Assembly (NCBI GenBank): GCA_964468205.1
Contig: CAYXVG010000010.1
Coordinates: 62,001 to 126,000, forward strand
Direction of reading: 5' to 3'
Origin: CAWELS01 sp964468205
Lineage (GTDB): Bacteria > Acidobacteriota > Terriglobia > Bryobacterales > Bryobacteraceae
DNA length: 64,000 nt
The notes under the pieces were generated by a model that did no database searches, had not been told where the DNA came from, and saw only the letters and a program-made list of their open reading frames with translations. Made by a program: the position numbers and the translations under genes. Positions 49,640 through 58,684 of this stretch are shown one piece after another. Each line of letters begins with the position of its first letter. Position 1 is the stretch's first letter.

Positions 49640-50281
49640 TCAGACACGGGCGACCGGAAGCAGGCCCCGGTCTCTCATTCCGTTGAGCGCGAGGCCATAC
49701 CGTCCACGCACTCCAGTCTTCTCGAAGATGTGTTTGAGGTGAATCTTGACCGTTCCCGGGCGGATACCGAGTTCGCGGGCAATCTCCCGATTCTTCAGCC
49801 CCTGCTCCACCAACTCCAGCACCTGTCTCTCTCTCGGCGTCAGTTCGGAGCGGTGATAGCGCTCTCGCCGTGGAGCGTCCCGAAAGAGTGATTCTTCCAT
49901 CCAACTGCTCCCGGTTGCCACCGCTCTCAAACAAGAGAGAATACTCTCCGGGTGAGCATTCTTCCGGAGGATACCGCGCACACCGTGCTGGAGCATGCGA
50001 AGCGCCTCCGGTTCGGAAATCGCAGTCCCCCAAACTGCCAGTGTAACCGGCGATTCCGAGTCCCTGAGTTCGGTGATCCAGGAGAATAGCGTGTGCGCCC
50101 CAAAGCCTTTATCCAATAACAAGATATCCGGAGGATCTTCGCGTATCATACGGAGACCGTCCCCGACCGTGGACGCGGCCCGGTGGAAGGCCAGATCGGG
50201 ACACTGCTTGAGAACTGATCGCAGGCCCTCGGCGCTGATTGGCTGCGTTTCGCAAACTCCTACTGTCTTCAATTCCATCAT
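49640..50281 (-). CDS. LuxR-family response regulator
   Basis: 213 residues from the ATG at 50281; the longer frame upstream lacks support. The receiver-like domain (KTVGVCETQPISAEGLRSVL ... ILLLDKGFGAH, phosphoacceptor Asp in LLLD) has only one of the usual two early acidic residues (Glu in CET). It ends in AVATGSSWMEESL before the LuxR DNA-binding domain: LTPRERQVLELVEQGLKNREIARELGIRPGTVKIHLKHIFEKTGV, with the classic helix-turn-helix. It probably activates or represses nearby genes. It is divergent from a CpaE-like gene across ~225 bp; a sensor kinase is not next to it. Confidence 0.88.
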   Translation of the reverse strand: MMELKTVGVCETQPISAEGLRSVLKQCPDLAFHRAASTVGDGLRMIREDPPDILLLDKGFGAHTLFSWITELRDSESPVTLAVWGTAISEPEALRMLQHGVRGILRKNAHPESILSCLRAVATGSSWMEESLFRDAPRRERYHRSELTPRERQVLELVEQGLKNREIARELGIRPGTVKIHLKHIFEKTGVRGRYGLALNGMRDRGLLPVARV

Positions 50282-50506
50282 TTTCCACTCTGTGGGCTGG
50301 CCCGACGCCGCCTTGCTCAACATTGCTGGTGAGCTTCCCTTGCGGGAGGCGGCGAACCGTTCCATACTTGCTCCGTTGGTCTTATCGGCCCGGAAACGCT
50401 GTTTCTTAGGAACTAGTGCGGTGAGTGATTCGCACTCTCATGTTTTTCTCCTATCCGGCCGATGGAATGCTCGTGGCTGTGTTAGAAGACGGTCCGTCGA
50501 GAGCCA

Positions 50507-51745
50507 ATGCCGAACGCTGAGACCATGAATAGCAGTACGGGAATTAACGTTCTGCTGATCTGTCCGAATCTCGCCATGCAGGGTGAGTTGCATCCGTTGT
50601 TGAGTCACCATCTTGCGGGTGTGAGCGTGAACTTCGTCAAAGACTATCCCAACTCCGACGCGCTGGCCAATCTAGTCCAAACCAACCGGCCACGTCTCTG
50701 CTTTCTCGACATTGACTCGGAACCTAACCGGGCTCTCTCGCTGATACACGAGCTTCAGATTATCGATTCCGGGATCCAGATCGTTGTTCTGCTACAGGGC
50801 AACTCCCCGGATCTCATCCTGCGGTGTTTGCGGCAAGGGGCCGCTGAGTTTCTCCTGGCTCCGTTTACAGCGGATGACCTCAAGCCCGTACTCTCCCGGT
50901 TAGCACAGCTTAGTCCGACAATCAGCTACGGCAAGGGTGGCAGAATCATTTGCGTGGCTCCCGCGAAAGGCGCCTGTGGCGCCAGCACCATTGCTTCCAA
51001 CCTCGCTTACCGGCGCAAACTCCTCGGAGCCGACAAGCTGCTTCTGGCAGATCTCGACCCGCTCACCGGGACGATCTCATTCCTGCTGAAGGTGTCATCG
51101 AACTACAGCTTCCTGGACGCCATGAACCTTGCTTCCAGTCTCGACGGGGACCTCTGGAAAGGGGTGGTTTCCTCAACGGAAGGTTTTGACGTCGTCCTGG
51201 CTCCGGGAAATCCGATGGATGCGCTCAACGATTTGCAGGAACCGACCGCGGTGCTCGAGTTCGCCCGGCAACTTTATGACGTCATCATCGTTGACTGCGC
51301 CGGATTGTACGGGGGATGGGGGATCGCCCTGGCCCGCATAGCCGATGAACTGCTGCTGGTAACCACTAATGAACTTCCCGCCTTGCAGGCCAGCCAGCGA
51401 GTCCTCGCCTACCTCGATCGAAACCGGATCGAGCGGCAGAAACTGCGGCTTGTAGTGAATCGCTATAGCCGCGAGGTGGGCCTGAGCAAGGAAGCAGTGG
51501 CTACCGCCCTCCACACGGAGGTCTTCCAGGTTCTGCATAGCGACTATGAAGCCGTGCAGCGGGCGCTGGTGGAAGGCAAGCCGATTCTCAAAACCAGTGC
51601 CTTCGGGAAAGGTCTGCACTCGCTAGCTCAGAAGTTATCCGGGAAGGAAGAAAGCCCGGAGCAAGCTCCGGTGAAAAGGAAGACGAAGAACTCCTCCATC
51701 AGCGGCATCTTCTCGTCAATCTTCTCACGGGCAACGTCTTCATAA
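50507..51745 (+). CDS. CpaE/TadZ-like ATPase with receiver-like N-terminus
   Basis: 412 residues. The first ~130 resemble a receiver (INVLLICPNLAMQGELHPLL ... LCFLDIDSEPN), without a full acidic pocket, as in CpaE/TadZ proteins. Then comes a MinD-like ATPase domain: APAKGACGASTIASNLA (deviant Walker A), LLADLDPLTGTISFLL (Walker A'), VIIVDCAGLYGGWGIALARIADELLLVT and LVVNRYSR. The last 40 residues form a Lys/Ser-rich tail. CpaE/TadZ proteins localise Tad pilus assembly, but no other tad/cpa genes are visible here, so the partner is unknown. It is divergent from the LuxR gene. Confidence 0.83.
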   Translation: MPNAETMNSSTGINVLLICPNLAMQGELHPLLSHHLAGVSVNFVKDYPNSDALANLVQTNRPRLCFLDIDSEPNRALSLIHELQIIDSGIQIVVLLQGNSPDLILRCLRQGAAEFLLAPFTADDLKPVLSRLAQLSPTISYGKGGRIICVAPAKGACGASTIASNLAYRRKLLGADKLLLADLDPLTGTISFLLKVSSNYSFLDAMNLASSLDGDLWKGVVSSTEGFDVVLAPGNPMDALNDLQEPTAVLEFARQLYDVIIVDCAGLYGGWGIALARIADELLLVTTNELPALQASQRVLAYLDRNRIERQKLRLVVNRYSREVGLSKEAVATALHTEVFQVLHSDYEAVQRALVEGKPILKTSAFGKGLHSLAQKLSGKEESPEQAPVKRKTKNSSISGIFSSIFSRATSS

Positions 51746-51776
51746 CAGGCGCGTCACGAAGGCGGGCCAGACCGGG

Positions 51777-53519
51777 CTAGATCGATTCCAACTCTTCTTC
51801 AATGAGCTGGCGGCGGTACAAATCCGCATACCAGCGGTCGGAGGCAAGCAGTGACTGATGGGTGCCGGCCTCGGCCAATGTCCCGTTTTCGATGACAAAG
51901 ATCCGGCCAGCATGCCGTACCGTCGAGACACGATGCGAGATCAGGATCGTCGTGCGGTCACGCATCACCCCGGACAGAGCACTCAGGATCCGCTCTTCGG
52001 TGATGGTGTCCACACTGGCCAGAGCATCGTCCAGAACCAGAATTCGCGGGTTCACCAAAAGCGCCCGGGCAATCGCGGTGCGCTGTTTTTGTCCCCCGGA
52101 GAGCGTGATGCCGCGCTCGCCGACGACCGTGTCATATCCGGCCGGAAAGCCCTCGATGTCCGCTGCCAGTCCGGCCCGTTCCGCGGCGTTCTCGATCTCC
52201 TTTCTGCTCGCACTGGGAGACCCAAAGGCTATGTTTTCAGCGAGCGTGGCGCTGAAGAGAAACGTCTCTTGCGGCACGATTCCCACCAGCCGGCGCAACT
52301 GCGCCAGCGGCAAGCGCCTGATGTCAATGCCGTCGAGCAGCACGCGCCCACCCGTTGGGTCATACAGCCGCGGAATGAGATTCACGATACTGCTCTTCCC
52401 GCTTCCGGTATGGCCGACGATTGCGACGGTCGCCCCAGCGTCAATATCCAGGTTCAGATCTCGCACTGCCGAGCGGTCGCCGAACCGTAGACTGACCTGC
52501 TCGAACCGAATCGCGCCCTGGACCGGCGTTGGGATGCTCACCGGCCGCGGAGGATCCGCGATTCCGGGCGGCTCATCCAACAGTTCCTTGACGCGAGCGA
52601 GCGAAGCGGCGCCCCGCTGCATCAGATTCACCACCCAACCCATCGCCACCATCGGCCAGATCAGGGTCCCCAGGTAGACATTGAACATCAGGAAGACGCC
52701 GAGGGTTATTTCTCCGGCAAGCAGGCGGTGCCCACCGTACCAGAGGACGATCAAGAAAGAAATGCCCGTCAGACTCTGCAGGGCCGGCATAAACAGACCC
52801 TGCACCTTCGCCAGTTGGAGGGCGTTGCCGACATAGTTCTTGTTGAGTTCGTCGAATGCCCGCAACTCCGCATCTTCCTGCACATAAGCGCGGACGACTC
52901 GAACTCCGCTCAGATTCTCATGAACCCGGCTGCTGATGTCGGAGAAGATTCCCTGGATCTTCCGGAAGCGCGCATGCACGTAGCGTCCGAAAAAGACAAC
53001 CATCACCGAGACCACAGGCGCCGGCGCCAGCGCAAACAGGGTGAGCCGCCAATCGACCGTAGACATGATCGCAATTGCCAACACCGCGGTGAGTCCCGTA
53101 TCAGCCGTGTACATTACCCCCGGCCCGAGCATCATGCGGACCGCATTCAAGTCGTTCGTCGCCCGGGCCATGATGTCACCGGTCCGGAAGCGCCCAAAAA
53201 ACTCCGAAGAAAGCCGCACCAGATGCGCGAACAGATCGTTGCGAAGATCATATTCGATGTCCCGGGAGATGCCAATCAGGATCACGCGCATTCCGTACTG
53301 AAATAGCCCCTTGGCAGCGGTAAGGGCCACCATCAACAGAGCAAATCGAATTGCCAACCCGGATTCGAAGGCGGCCGAGAGGCGGTCCACGGCGATTCCG
53401 ATCGTGAGCGGGATCGCCGCCGCCAACAGGTTTCGGAACAACAACGCGATCACACCCGCCATCAGGCCTCGCCGGTAGCGAAGCATATACGGGAGCAGGA
53501 ATCGAACTGCTGTCTTCAT
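51777..53519 (-). CDS. ABC exporter, fused permease and ATPase
   Basis: 580 residues, the normal half-transporter length. Residues ~10-310 form a six-helix exporter membrane domain (SFLIVLWYGGHRLLAGEITLGVF). The ATPase has Walker A GHTGSGKSSIVNLIPRLYDP, Q-loop IVPQETFLFSATL, signature LSGGQKQRTAIARALL and Walker B ILVLDDALASVD, with the H-loop HRVSTVRHA. It should act as a homodimer exporting lipid, drug or peptide; MsbA-like lipid A flippase activity is possible but not shown. Convergent with the CpaE-like gene. Confidence 0.93.
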   Translation of the reverse strand: MKTAVRFLLPYMLRYRRGLMAGVIALLFRNLLAAAIPLTIGIAVDRLSAAFESGLAIRFALLMVALTAAKGLFQYGMRVILIGISRDIEYDLRNDLFAHLVRLSSEFFGRFRTGDIMARATNDLNAVRMMLGPGVMYTADTGLTAVLAIAIMSTVDWRLTLFALAPAPVVSVMVVFFGRYVHARFRKIQGIFSDISSRVHENLSGVRVVRAYVQEDAELRAFDELNKNYVGNALQLAKVQGLFMPALQSLTGISFLIVLWYGGHRLLAGEITLGVFLMFNVYLGTLIWPMVAMGWVVNLMQRGAASLARVKELLDEPPGIADPPRPVSIPTPVQGAIRFEQVSLRFGDRSAVRDLNLDIDAGATVAIVGHTGSGKSSIVNLIPRLYDPTGGRVLLDGIDIRRLPLAQLRRLVGIVPQETFLFSATLAENIAFGSPSASRKEIENAAERAGLAADIEGFPAGYDTVVGERGITLSGGQKQRTAIARALLVNPRILVLDDALASVDTITEERILSALSGVMRDRTTILISHRVSTVRHAGRIFVIENGTLAEAGTHQSLLASDRWYADLYRRQLIEEELESI

Positions 53520-53579
53520 GGGATACGGCCGCCTGGGAGCCGGCGCCGCACCTGGGTGTAGCGGCTGACGGGAGGGATT

Positions 53580-54143
53580 CTACTTCTCCTCGCCGGGCGA
53601 ATTCGAGTCCAGATGGCCTACCGTCTTGAGCCGATGGAAGAGCCGCCTAATCTCTTCCTCATCTTCTGGCATGAACAATGGATAGGCGGAGGGGGCGGAA
53701 TCCTCCTTTGCGCCGCTGTCAGCCAAGTCCTTTCCCCAAAACTGAGGGTATGGGATGCCGTCAATCATCGCTCTGGTGGATTGCCGCCGAATATGGCGGA
53801 GCAGGCTGTTGGCTGAATCGAGGTCGCCCGGGTAGATGAGGAGGATCCTCTCCCCTCCGTCCAGCGTGACGTGAATCAATAACGGTGACATCCAACCCGT
53901 CCGATCGACGCGGCGGATCAGCGGCCAAGGGATGGTTCGCCGCCCAATTTTCAGTTTGTGCCTATCAATTTCAATCTGAGGCCGGCTGGCCAGGAAAAGG
54001 AGGCAGCAGGCGAGCAGCGCAAACAATACCGCCGCCACCGCCGCTGGCGTGTGCTCAACGGCCAGCCAAGCGCAAAGTGCCCCGAGCGCAACGGCGACAA
54101 CGCTTGCCGTCCAATAGCTGCGAGAAGATGAGTAGCGGGTCAT
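53580..54143 (-). CDS. Bacterial PH-domain-like membrane protein
   Basis: 187 residues from the ATG at 54143 (a TTG at 54146 precedes it). Two N-terminal helices (WTASVVAVALGALCAWLAV and AAVLFALLACCLLFLA) precede a short PH-like domain (IEIDRHKLKIGRRTIPWPLIRRVDRTGW ... HVTLDGGERILLIYPG), as in small bacterial PH-domain proteins. The C-terminus is acidic (PEDEEEIRRLFHRLKTVG). No motif suggests enzymatic function. It stands between the ABC exporter and lpxC on the same strand, so an envelope role is plausible but unproven. Confidence 0.65.
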   Translation of the reverse strand: MTRYSSSRSYWTASVVAVALGALCAWLAVEHTPAAVAAVLFALLACCLLFLASRPQIEIDRHKLKIGRRTIPWPLIRRVDRTGWMSPLLIHVTLDGGERILLIYPGDLDSANSLLRHIRRQSTRAMIDGIPYPQFWGKDLADSGAKEDSAPSAYPLFMPEDEEEIRRLFHRLKTVGHLDSNSPGEEK

Positions 54144-54236
54144 CAACCTCTGTTTCCAGACTAGCGTCCATATTAGCAGCCCGTCAACGGTGGCGCCGGC
54201 CGGAGAAGATCGCGGTTCCGAAGACGCACAAGAGCG

Positions 54237-55124
54237 TCACGAGACCATCGCCGCGACCTGAGTTTCCAATTGATCATAAGTGAGTATTTCGTAGAGCGAA
54301 GAATCAGACATGATCTTCGACACCATGGCTGTGTGCATGGCGTGGCCGGCCCGTTCCGCAACCACGTGACCCAGTAGGGGTTTGCCGAGCAACGCGAGGT
54401 CGCCAATCAAATCGAGAGCCTTGTGCCGGCAAGGCTCGTTCGGAAACCGGAGCCCTTCCGGGTTCAAGACGCCCGACCGGTCAAACCCAACCGCGTTTTC
54501 CAGGCTAGCGCCGCGGATGAGTCCCATATCCCGCATCTTATCCAGTTCGTGAGCGAAGCCAAAGGTTCGGGCCGGGGCCAGTTCGTCAGCAAAAGCTTCC
54601 GGGGTCACGTCCATGTCCAGGTTCTGCCGTCCAACCAGGAGGTGATCAAAGAAGATGTCGCAGGTGAGTTGGAACCGGTCGGAGGGATGGATGGAGATTC
54701 GCTTGCCATTGCCCTCCACCGACACAGGCCGGCGAATGCGCAGGTAGCGCCGCTTGCGCCGCTGCTGGCGGAGGCCCGCCTGCCGGATCAACTCCAGAAA
54801 CGGTAGTCCGCTTCCGTCCAGAATCGGCACCTCGAGATTGTCGATTCTGACAATGACGTTATCAACTCCACAGCTATACAATACGCTCAGCAAGTGCTCG
54901 GTAGTCGAGATCAGAACTCCCTGCCGCATCAGACTGGTGGCGTAGCTGACCCGGGCGACGTTGCTCCAGGTGGCTGCGATGCGGAAACTGTCGAGGTCAG
55001 TCCTCTCGAACATAATGCCGGTTCCCGCTGCGGCTGGACAGAGTTGGATCGAAACCGGGACCCCGTGATGCAGTCCGACTCCGGTTGCTTCCACTGGACG
55101 CTGAATAGTGGTTTCGTAGTGCAA
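54237..55124 (-). CDS. lpxC: UDP-3-O-acyl-N-acetylglucosamine deacetylase
   Basis: 295 residues from a TTG at 55124, chosen because GGGAG lies seven bases upstream and the frame gives the full N-terminus (HYETTIQRPVEATGVGLHHG). Zinc ligands are in TTEHLLSVLYSCGVDN and in CRHKALDLIGDLALLG (His/Asp), and the catalytic acid is in ERAGHAMH. It performs the committed step of lipid A synthesis in the cytoplasm. lpxA/lpxD and fabZ are not adjacent. The family length is near 300, so it is complete. Its presence proves a lipid A outer membrane. Confidence 0.96.
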   Translation of the reverse strand: MHYETTIQRPVEATGVGLHHGVPVSIQLCPAAAGTGIMFERTDLDSFRIAATWSNVARVSYATSLMRQGVLISTTEHLLSVLYSCGVDNVIVRIDNLEVPILDGSGLPFLELIRQAGLRQQRRKRRYLRIRRPVSVEGNGKRISIHPSDRFQLTCDIFFDHLLVGRQNLDMDVTPEAFADELAPARTFGFAHELDKMRDMGLIRGASLENAVGFDRSGVLNPEGLRFPNEPCRHKALDLIGDLALLGKPLLGHVVAERAGHAMHTAMVSKIMSDSSLYEILTYDQLETQVAAMVS

Positions 55125-55205
55125 AAGCGTACTCCCGAATTCTATGAAACGGCCTACTGTGAGTCTCTTAGAGAAGCAATCCAGGGACCGAGTTGCAAAC
55201 CTATC

Positions 55206-55234
55206 ATTTTAAAAGATTTTTATCTGGATGTCTG
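55206..55234 (-). promoter_or_regulatory. Candidate promoter for lpxC
   Basis: On the minus strand CAGACA (55234-55229) and TAAAAT (55211-55206) lie 17 bp apart, matching four of six and five of six sigma-70 consensus bases. A start near 55199 would leave a ~75-base leader before the TTG of lpxC. It overlaps the hairpin leader described for polA. Confidence 0.4.
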
Positions 55235-55306
55235 TGGCTGTAGAGCCACACTCAGGAGAAAGTCGTGTGGCTTCTCTACCATTGCCACCAGCTAGTGGTG
55301 GCTTTT
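55233..55306 (+). promoter_or_regulatory. Alternative hairpins and terminator before polA (possible attenuator or small RNA)
   Basis: TGTGGCT-GTAG-AGCCACA (55233-55250) forms a 7-bp stem. Its 3' arm AGCCACAC (55244-55251) can instead pair perfectly with GTGTGGCT (55266-55273), so the two folds exclude each other. A third hairpin GCCACCA-GCTAG-TGGTGGC (55284-55302) ends in TTTT and looks like an intrinsic terminator. The region lies ~90 bases before polA. Confidence 0.5.
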
Positions 55307-55396
55307 GCGTCGGGACCTTAAGATGCGGCGCTCTATCACCGTGCTGACTTCCGGAGAGCGCCGGGGGGGACAAATACTACCTCTTGCGGAGCTATT

Positions 55397-57988
55397 ATGA
55401 GGGGCATGCAGCGTCCCGGGCTCTTTCTGATCGACACCTTTGGTTTTATCTTCCGGGCCTATCACGCCCGCGCGCGGAGTGGAGCTCCGCCAATGCGCTC
55501 CCAATCGGCTGGAATACCGACCGAGGCAGTCTATATCTTCCACAACATGCTCCGGAAACTACTCACCACGTATTCGCCCGAGTATATGGCTGCGATCTTC
55601 GAAAGCGAGGGCCCAACTCTCCGTGAGCAGGAGTACGTTGACTATAAGGCCAACCGCCCGGCCATGCCGCCCGACCTCGCTGAACAGATTCCGTGGGTGC
55701 GGACGTTGCTCGAAGCCATGCGCATTCCAGTCCGCGAAAGCGAGGGCTACGAGGCGGACGACCTGATCGGCGCCATCGCCGCCCGCAGCGCGGCCTGTGG
55801 AGTGCATGTCACGATCGTGTCGAGCGACAAAGACATGCTGCAGCTTGTCAACAGCAAGGTTTCCATGCTTGACCCGCGCAAGGACGATCTTCTCTACACC
55901 CCCAAGGAAGTTGTCGAATTCATGGGTGTCCGGCCGGACCAGGTAGCCGATCTTCTCGCTCTCAAGGGAGATGCCGTTGACAACATTCCGGGCGCTCCGG
56001 GAATCGGCGACAAAGGGGCGCGTGATCTCATCCAGGCTTATGGATCCGTTGAGGGGGTGATCGAGCACGCCCACGAAGTGAAACGCAAGTCCTACCGGGA
56101 AAGCCTTCAGCACAATGCAGAGCAGATCCGCCTGAGCAAACGCCTCGCCACCATCGATGTGGATCTCCCCATCGATTGGAGGCTCGAGGATTTCGCCGCC
56201 AGCCAACCCGACGTGGAGGCGCTTCGCAACCTGTACCGGGAGCTGGAGTTTCACACGGCTCTACGAGAGCTGGAGGCCGCCGCGCCCTCCCCGGAGACGC
56301 CGCGCGACTACAAGGCGTTCGCCTCGGCGGAGGAATTAGAAGCATACCTCGCGGAAACCGCAGCGGCGGCAAGACTCGCGGTGGCGCTGGCGCCTCCGGG
56401 CAGCGAGGACCTCTCCGGAAACGCCTTTGGGCTTGCGGCTACTGTCGGGCAGGGGCGAGCCGTGCCCGTCTGGCTTGCGGGGCAACTGCGCGGTGTGCTG
56501 GAAGACCCTGGCCGCCGCAAGGTGTCGCTCGATGTAAAGGGCACGCTAAACCGCTTGCGCGCGGAAGGGCTTAGTCCGGCCGGCTTCGCCGAAGATCCAG
56601 TACTCTACAATTTTCTTCTCACAGCGGACCCCGCCGCCAGCACGCCCGCGGCCGTCATCGAACGTGTGCTCGAGCGGTCGCCATCCGGAGCGGTGGAAGA
56701 ATTGGCCGACTTCGCCCTCGAACTCGCCAGACGCCTCGGCCAAGAGATCGGCCGCCGCGGCTTGCGAGAGCTACATGACTCGATTGATTTCCCGCTCCTC
56801 GCGGTCCTTTCCCGGATGGAAACCACCGGCGTACTCATCGAGCCGGCAGCGCTTGAAGACCTCTCCACGCGCATGCAGCGAGAGATCGGCCGGCTCACAG
56901 ACGAGATCCATCAACTTGCGGGCCGGGAGTTCAACATCAATTCCCCACAACAGCTTGGCAAGGTGCTCTACGAGGAGATGGGTCTACCTTCCCCCCGTCC
57001 TAGCGGCAAGACGAAGAGTTTCTCTACCGCCGCCGGCGTTCTCGAGGAACTCGCCGTGGATCACCCCGTGGCCGCTTTGGTGCTCGAATACCGCCAGCTC
57101 GCCAAACTGAAGGGCACCTACGTGGACGCGCTCCCAGCTCTCGTCTCCCCGGATACTGGCCGCCTCCACACCACTTTCAACCCATTCGGAGCCGCCACCG
57201 GCCGTCTCTCTTCGTTCAATCCCAATCTACAGAACATACCCATCCGTACCGAGATAGGCCGGGAGATCCGCGCCGCCTTCGTACCGGAGCCTGGCTGGTA
57301 TCTGCTGGTGGCGGACTACTCTCAGATTGAACTGCGTCTGCTCGCCCACATGTCAGGCGATCCCGTGCTCGTCGACGCGTTCCGGCGCGGCGAGGATATT
57401 CACACGCGCACCGCCGCCGAAGTCTTCGGCACGCCACCCATTGCCGTAACGCCCGAGCTCCGTCGTAGAGCCAAGGCGGTGAACTTCGGCATCATCTATG
57501 GCCTCAGCGCCTTCGGTCTGGCCCGGCAACTTGGAATCCCGCGGCTCGAAGCCGATCACTACATTAAGAGTTACTTCGAACGCCACACCGGTGTAAAACG
57601 GTTCATCGATGAAACCATCGCGGAGGTTCGCTCCTCTGGTGTCAGCAAGACCCTCTTTGGGCGGGAGCGGCCGATCCCAGACATCAAGAGCCGGAACCCG
57701 AATGCCCGAGGTTTCGCCGAACGAACAGCGGTGAACACTCCACTCCAGGGCACGGCTGCGGATCTCATCAAACTTGCCATGATCCGGATCCAGGAGCGGC
57801 TGGAAGCGGAGAAACTCCGTTCCAGAATGCTGTTGCAGGTGCACGACGAACTTGTCTTCGAAACGCCCCCAGAGGAAGCCGGTACACTGCAACAGTTGGT
57901 GAAGAAAGAGATGGAAGACGTCCACAGACTGAAAGTTCCTTTGGCCGTTGACATTGGAATTGGAGATAATTGGCGAGATGCAAAGTAG
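55397..57988 (+). CDS. polA: DNA polymerase I
   Basis: 863 residues; the ATG at 55397 has GGAG five bases upstream. Residues ~1-290 are the 5'-3' flap nuclease (LFLIDTFGFIFRAYHA, EADDLIGAIAA, VSSDKDMLQLV, GDAVDNIPGAPGIGDKGA). The 3'-5' exonuclease region (~310-470) is short and lacks the DxE motif: the strand reads RLAVALAPPGSED, so proofreading is probably lost. The polymerase domain is complete: DYSQIELRLLAHMSGD (motif A), RRAKAVNFGIIYG (O-helix, with Phe) and LQVHDELVFE (motif C). It fills gaps and processes Okazaki fragments. Its stop overlaps the start of the second cyclophilin gene. Confidence 0.96.
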   Translation: MRGMQRPGLFLIDTFGFIFRAYHARARSGAPPMRSQSAGIPTEAVYIFHNMLRKLLTTYSPEYMAAIFESEGPTLREQEYVDYKANRPAMPPDLAEQIPWVRTLLEAMRIPVRESEGYEADDLIGAIAARSAACGVHVTIVSSDKDMLQLVNSKVSMLDPRKDDLLYTPKEVVEFMGVRPDQVADLLALKGDAVDNIPGAPGIGDKGARDLIQAYGSVEGVIEHAHEVKRKSYRESLQHNAEQIRLSKRLATIDVDLPIDWRLEDFAASQPDVEALRNLYRELEFHTALRELEAAAPSPETPRDYKAFASAEELEAYLAETAAAARLAVALAPPGSEDLSGNAFGLAATVGQGRAVPVWLAGQLRGVLEDPGRRKVSLDVKGTLNRLRAEGLSPAGFAEDPVLYNFLLTADPAASTPAAVIERVLERSPSGAVEELADFALELARRLGQEIGRRGLRELHDSIDFPLLAVLSRMETTGVLIEPAALEDLSTRMQREIGRLTDEIHQLAGREFNINSPQQLGKVLYEEMGLPSPRPSGKTKSFSTAAGVLEELAVDHPVAALVLEYRQLAKLKGTYVDALPALVSPDTGRLHTTFNPFGAATGRLSSFNPNLQNIPIRTEIGREIRAAFVPEPGWYLLVADYSQIELRLLAHMSGDPVLVDAFRRGEDIHTRTAAEVFGTPPIAVTPELRRRAKAVNFGIIYGLSAFGLARQLGIPRLEADHYIKSYFERHTGVKRFIDETIAEVRSSGVSKTLFGRERPIPDIKSRNPNARGFAERTAVNTPLQGTAADLIKLAMIRIQERLEAEKLRSRMLLQVHDELVFETPPEEAGTLQQLVKKEMEDVHRLKVPLAVDIGIGDNWRDAK

Positions 57989-58664
57989 TGCAAAACCGGT
58001 CCTATTCTTGTTGGCCGGACTCTTGCTATTTGGTTGCGCTGCCGAGCAGCCGCCGCCCGCGCCTCCCCCGCGGCCTCCAGATCCGCCGGAGGTCTACCGG
58101 GTGAAGTTCCAGACCACGAAAGGGGATTTCGTCATCGAGGTGCGCAAGGAATGGGCCGAACGGGCCGCCGAGCACTTCTTCCATCTGGTCTACAACGACT
58201 TCTATGACGGCGTGCGCTTCCACCGTGTTGTTCGCCGCTATATCGTCCAGTGGGGGATCAGTGGCAACCCGAAGGTGCAGGAGATCTACGGCAACATGAA
58301 AATCCGCGACGACGAGCGGAAGACAAGCAACGAACGCGGCACCGTCGCCTTCGCCAAGCTCGGGCCGAACAGCCGGACCACCCAAGTCTTCATCAACCTT
58401 CGCGACAATCAGGCGCTGGACGAGGAGAGCTTCGTCCCCTTCGGAGAGGTTGTAGAGGGCATGGATACTGTCGAAAGCCTGTGGAGCTCTTATGGCGAGG
58501 TGGCGCCTCGCGGTAGCGGGCCGGATCCTACGAAGATCATGATCGAGGGCAACGCTTACCTCGACCGCGAGTTTCCGCGCCTGGACTCGATCATCGAGGC
58601 GAACATCGTCGATCTCGAGAAGATAATCGAAGCCAGCGAAGAGCCGCCAACTGCGTCAGAATAG
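57978..58664 (+). CDS. Cyclophilin-type peptidyl-prolyl isomerase, lipoprotein (second copy)
   Basis: 228 residues from the ATG at 57978, which overlaps the polA stop by 11 bases. The leader VLFLLAGLLLFGC ends in a lipobox. A short proline-rich linker (QPPPAPPPRPPDPPE) precedes the domain VYRVKFQTTKGDFVIEV, FYDGVRFHRVV, GTVAFAKLGPNSRTTQVFIN and FVPFGEVVEGMDTVES. The domain is closely related to the copy at 16.3 kb but without the long Glu/Ala spacer, and the C-terminal helix (DLEKIIEASEEPP) differs. Predicted to isomerise X-Pro bonds in the periplasm. Confidence 0.92.
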   Translation: MQSSAKPVLFLLAGLLLFGCAAEQPPPAPPPRPPDPPEVYRVKFQTTKGDFVIEVRKEWAERAAEHFFHLVYNDFYDGVRFHRVVRRYIVQWGISGNPKVQEIYGNMKIRDDERKTSNERGTVAFAKLGPNSRTTQVFINLRDNQALDEESFVPFGEVVEGMDTVESLWSSYGEVAPRGSGPDPTKIMIEGNAYLDREFPRLDSIIEANIVDLEKIIEASEEPPTASE

Positions 58665-58684
58665 AAGATTAGGGAGAGGGGACT

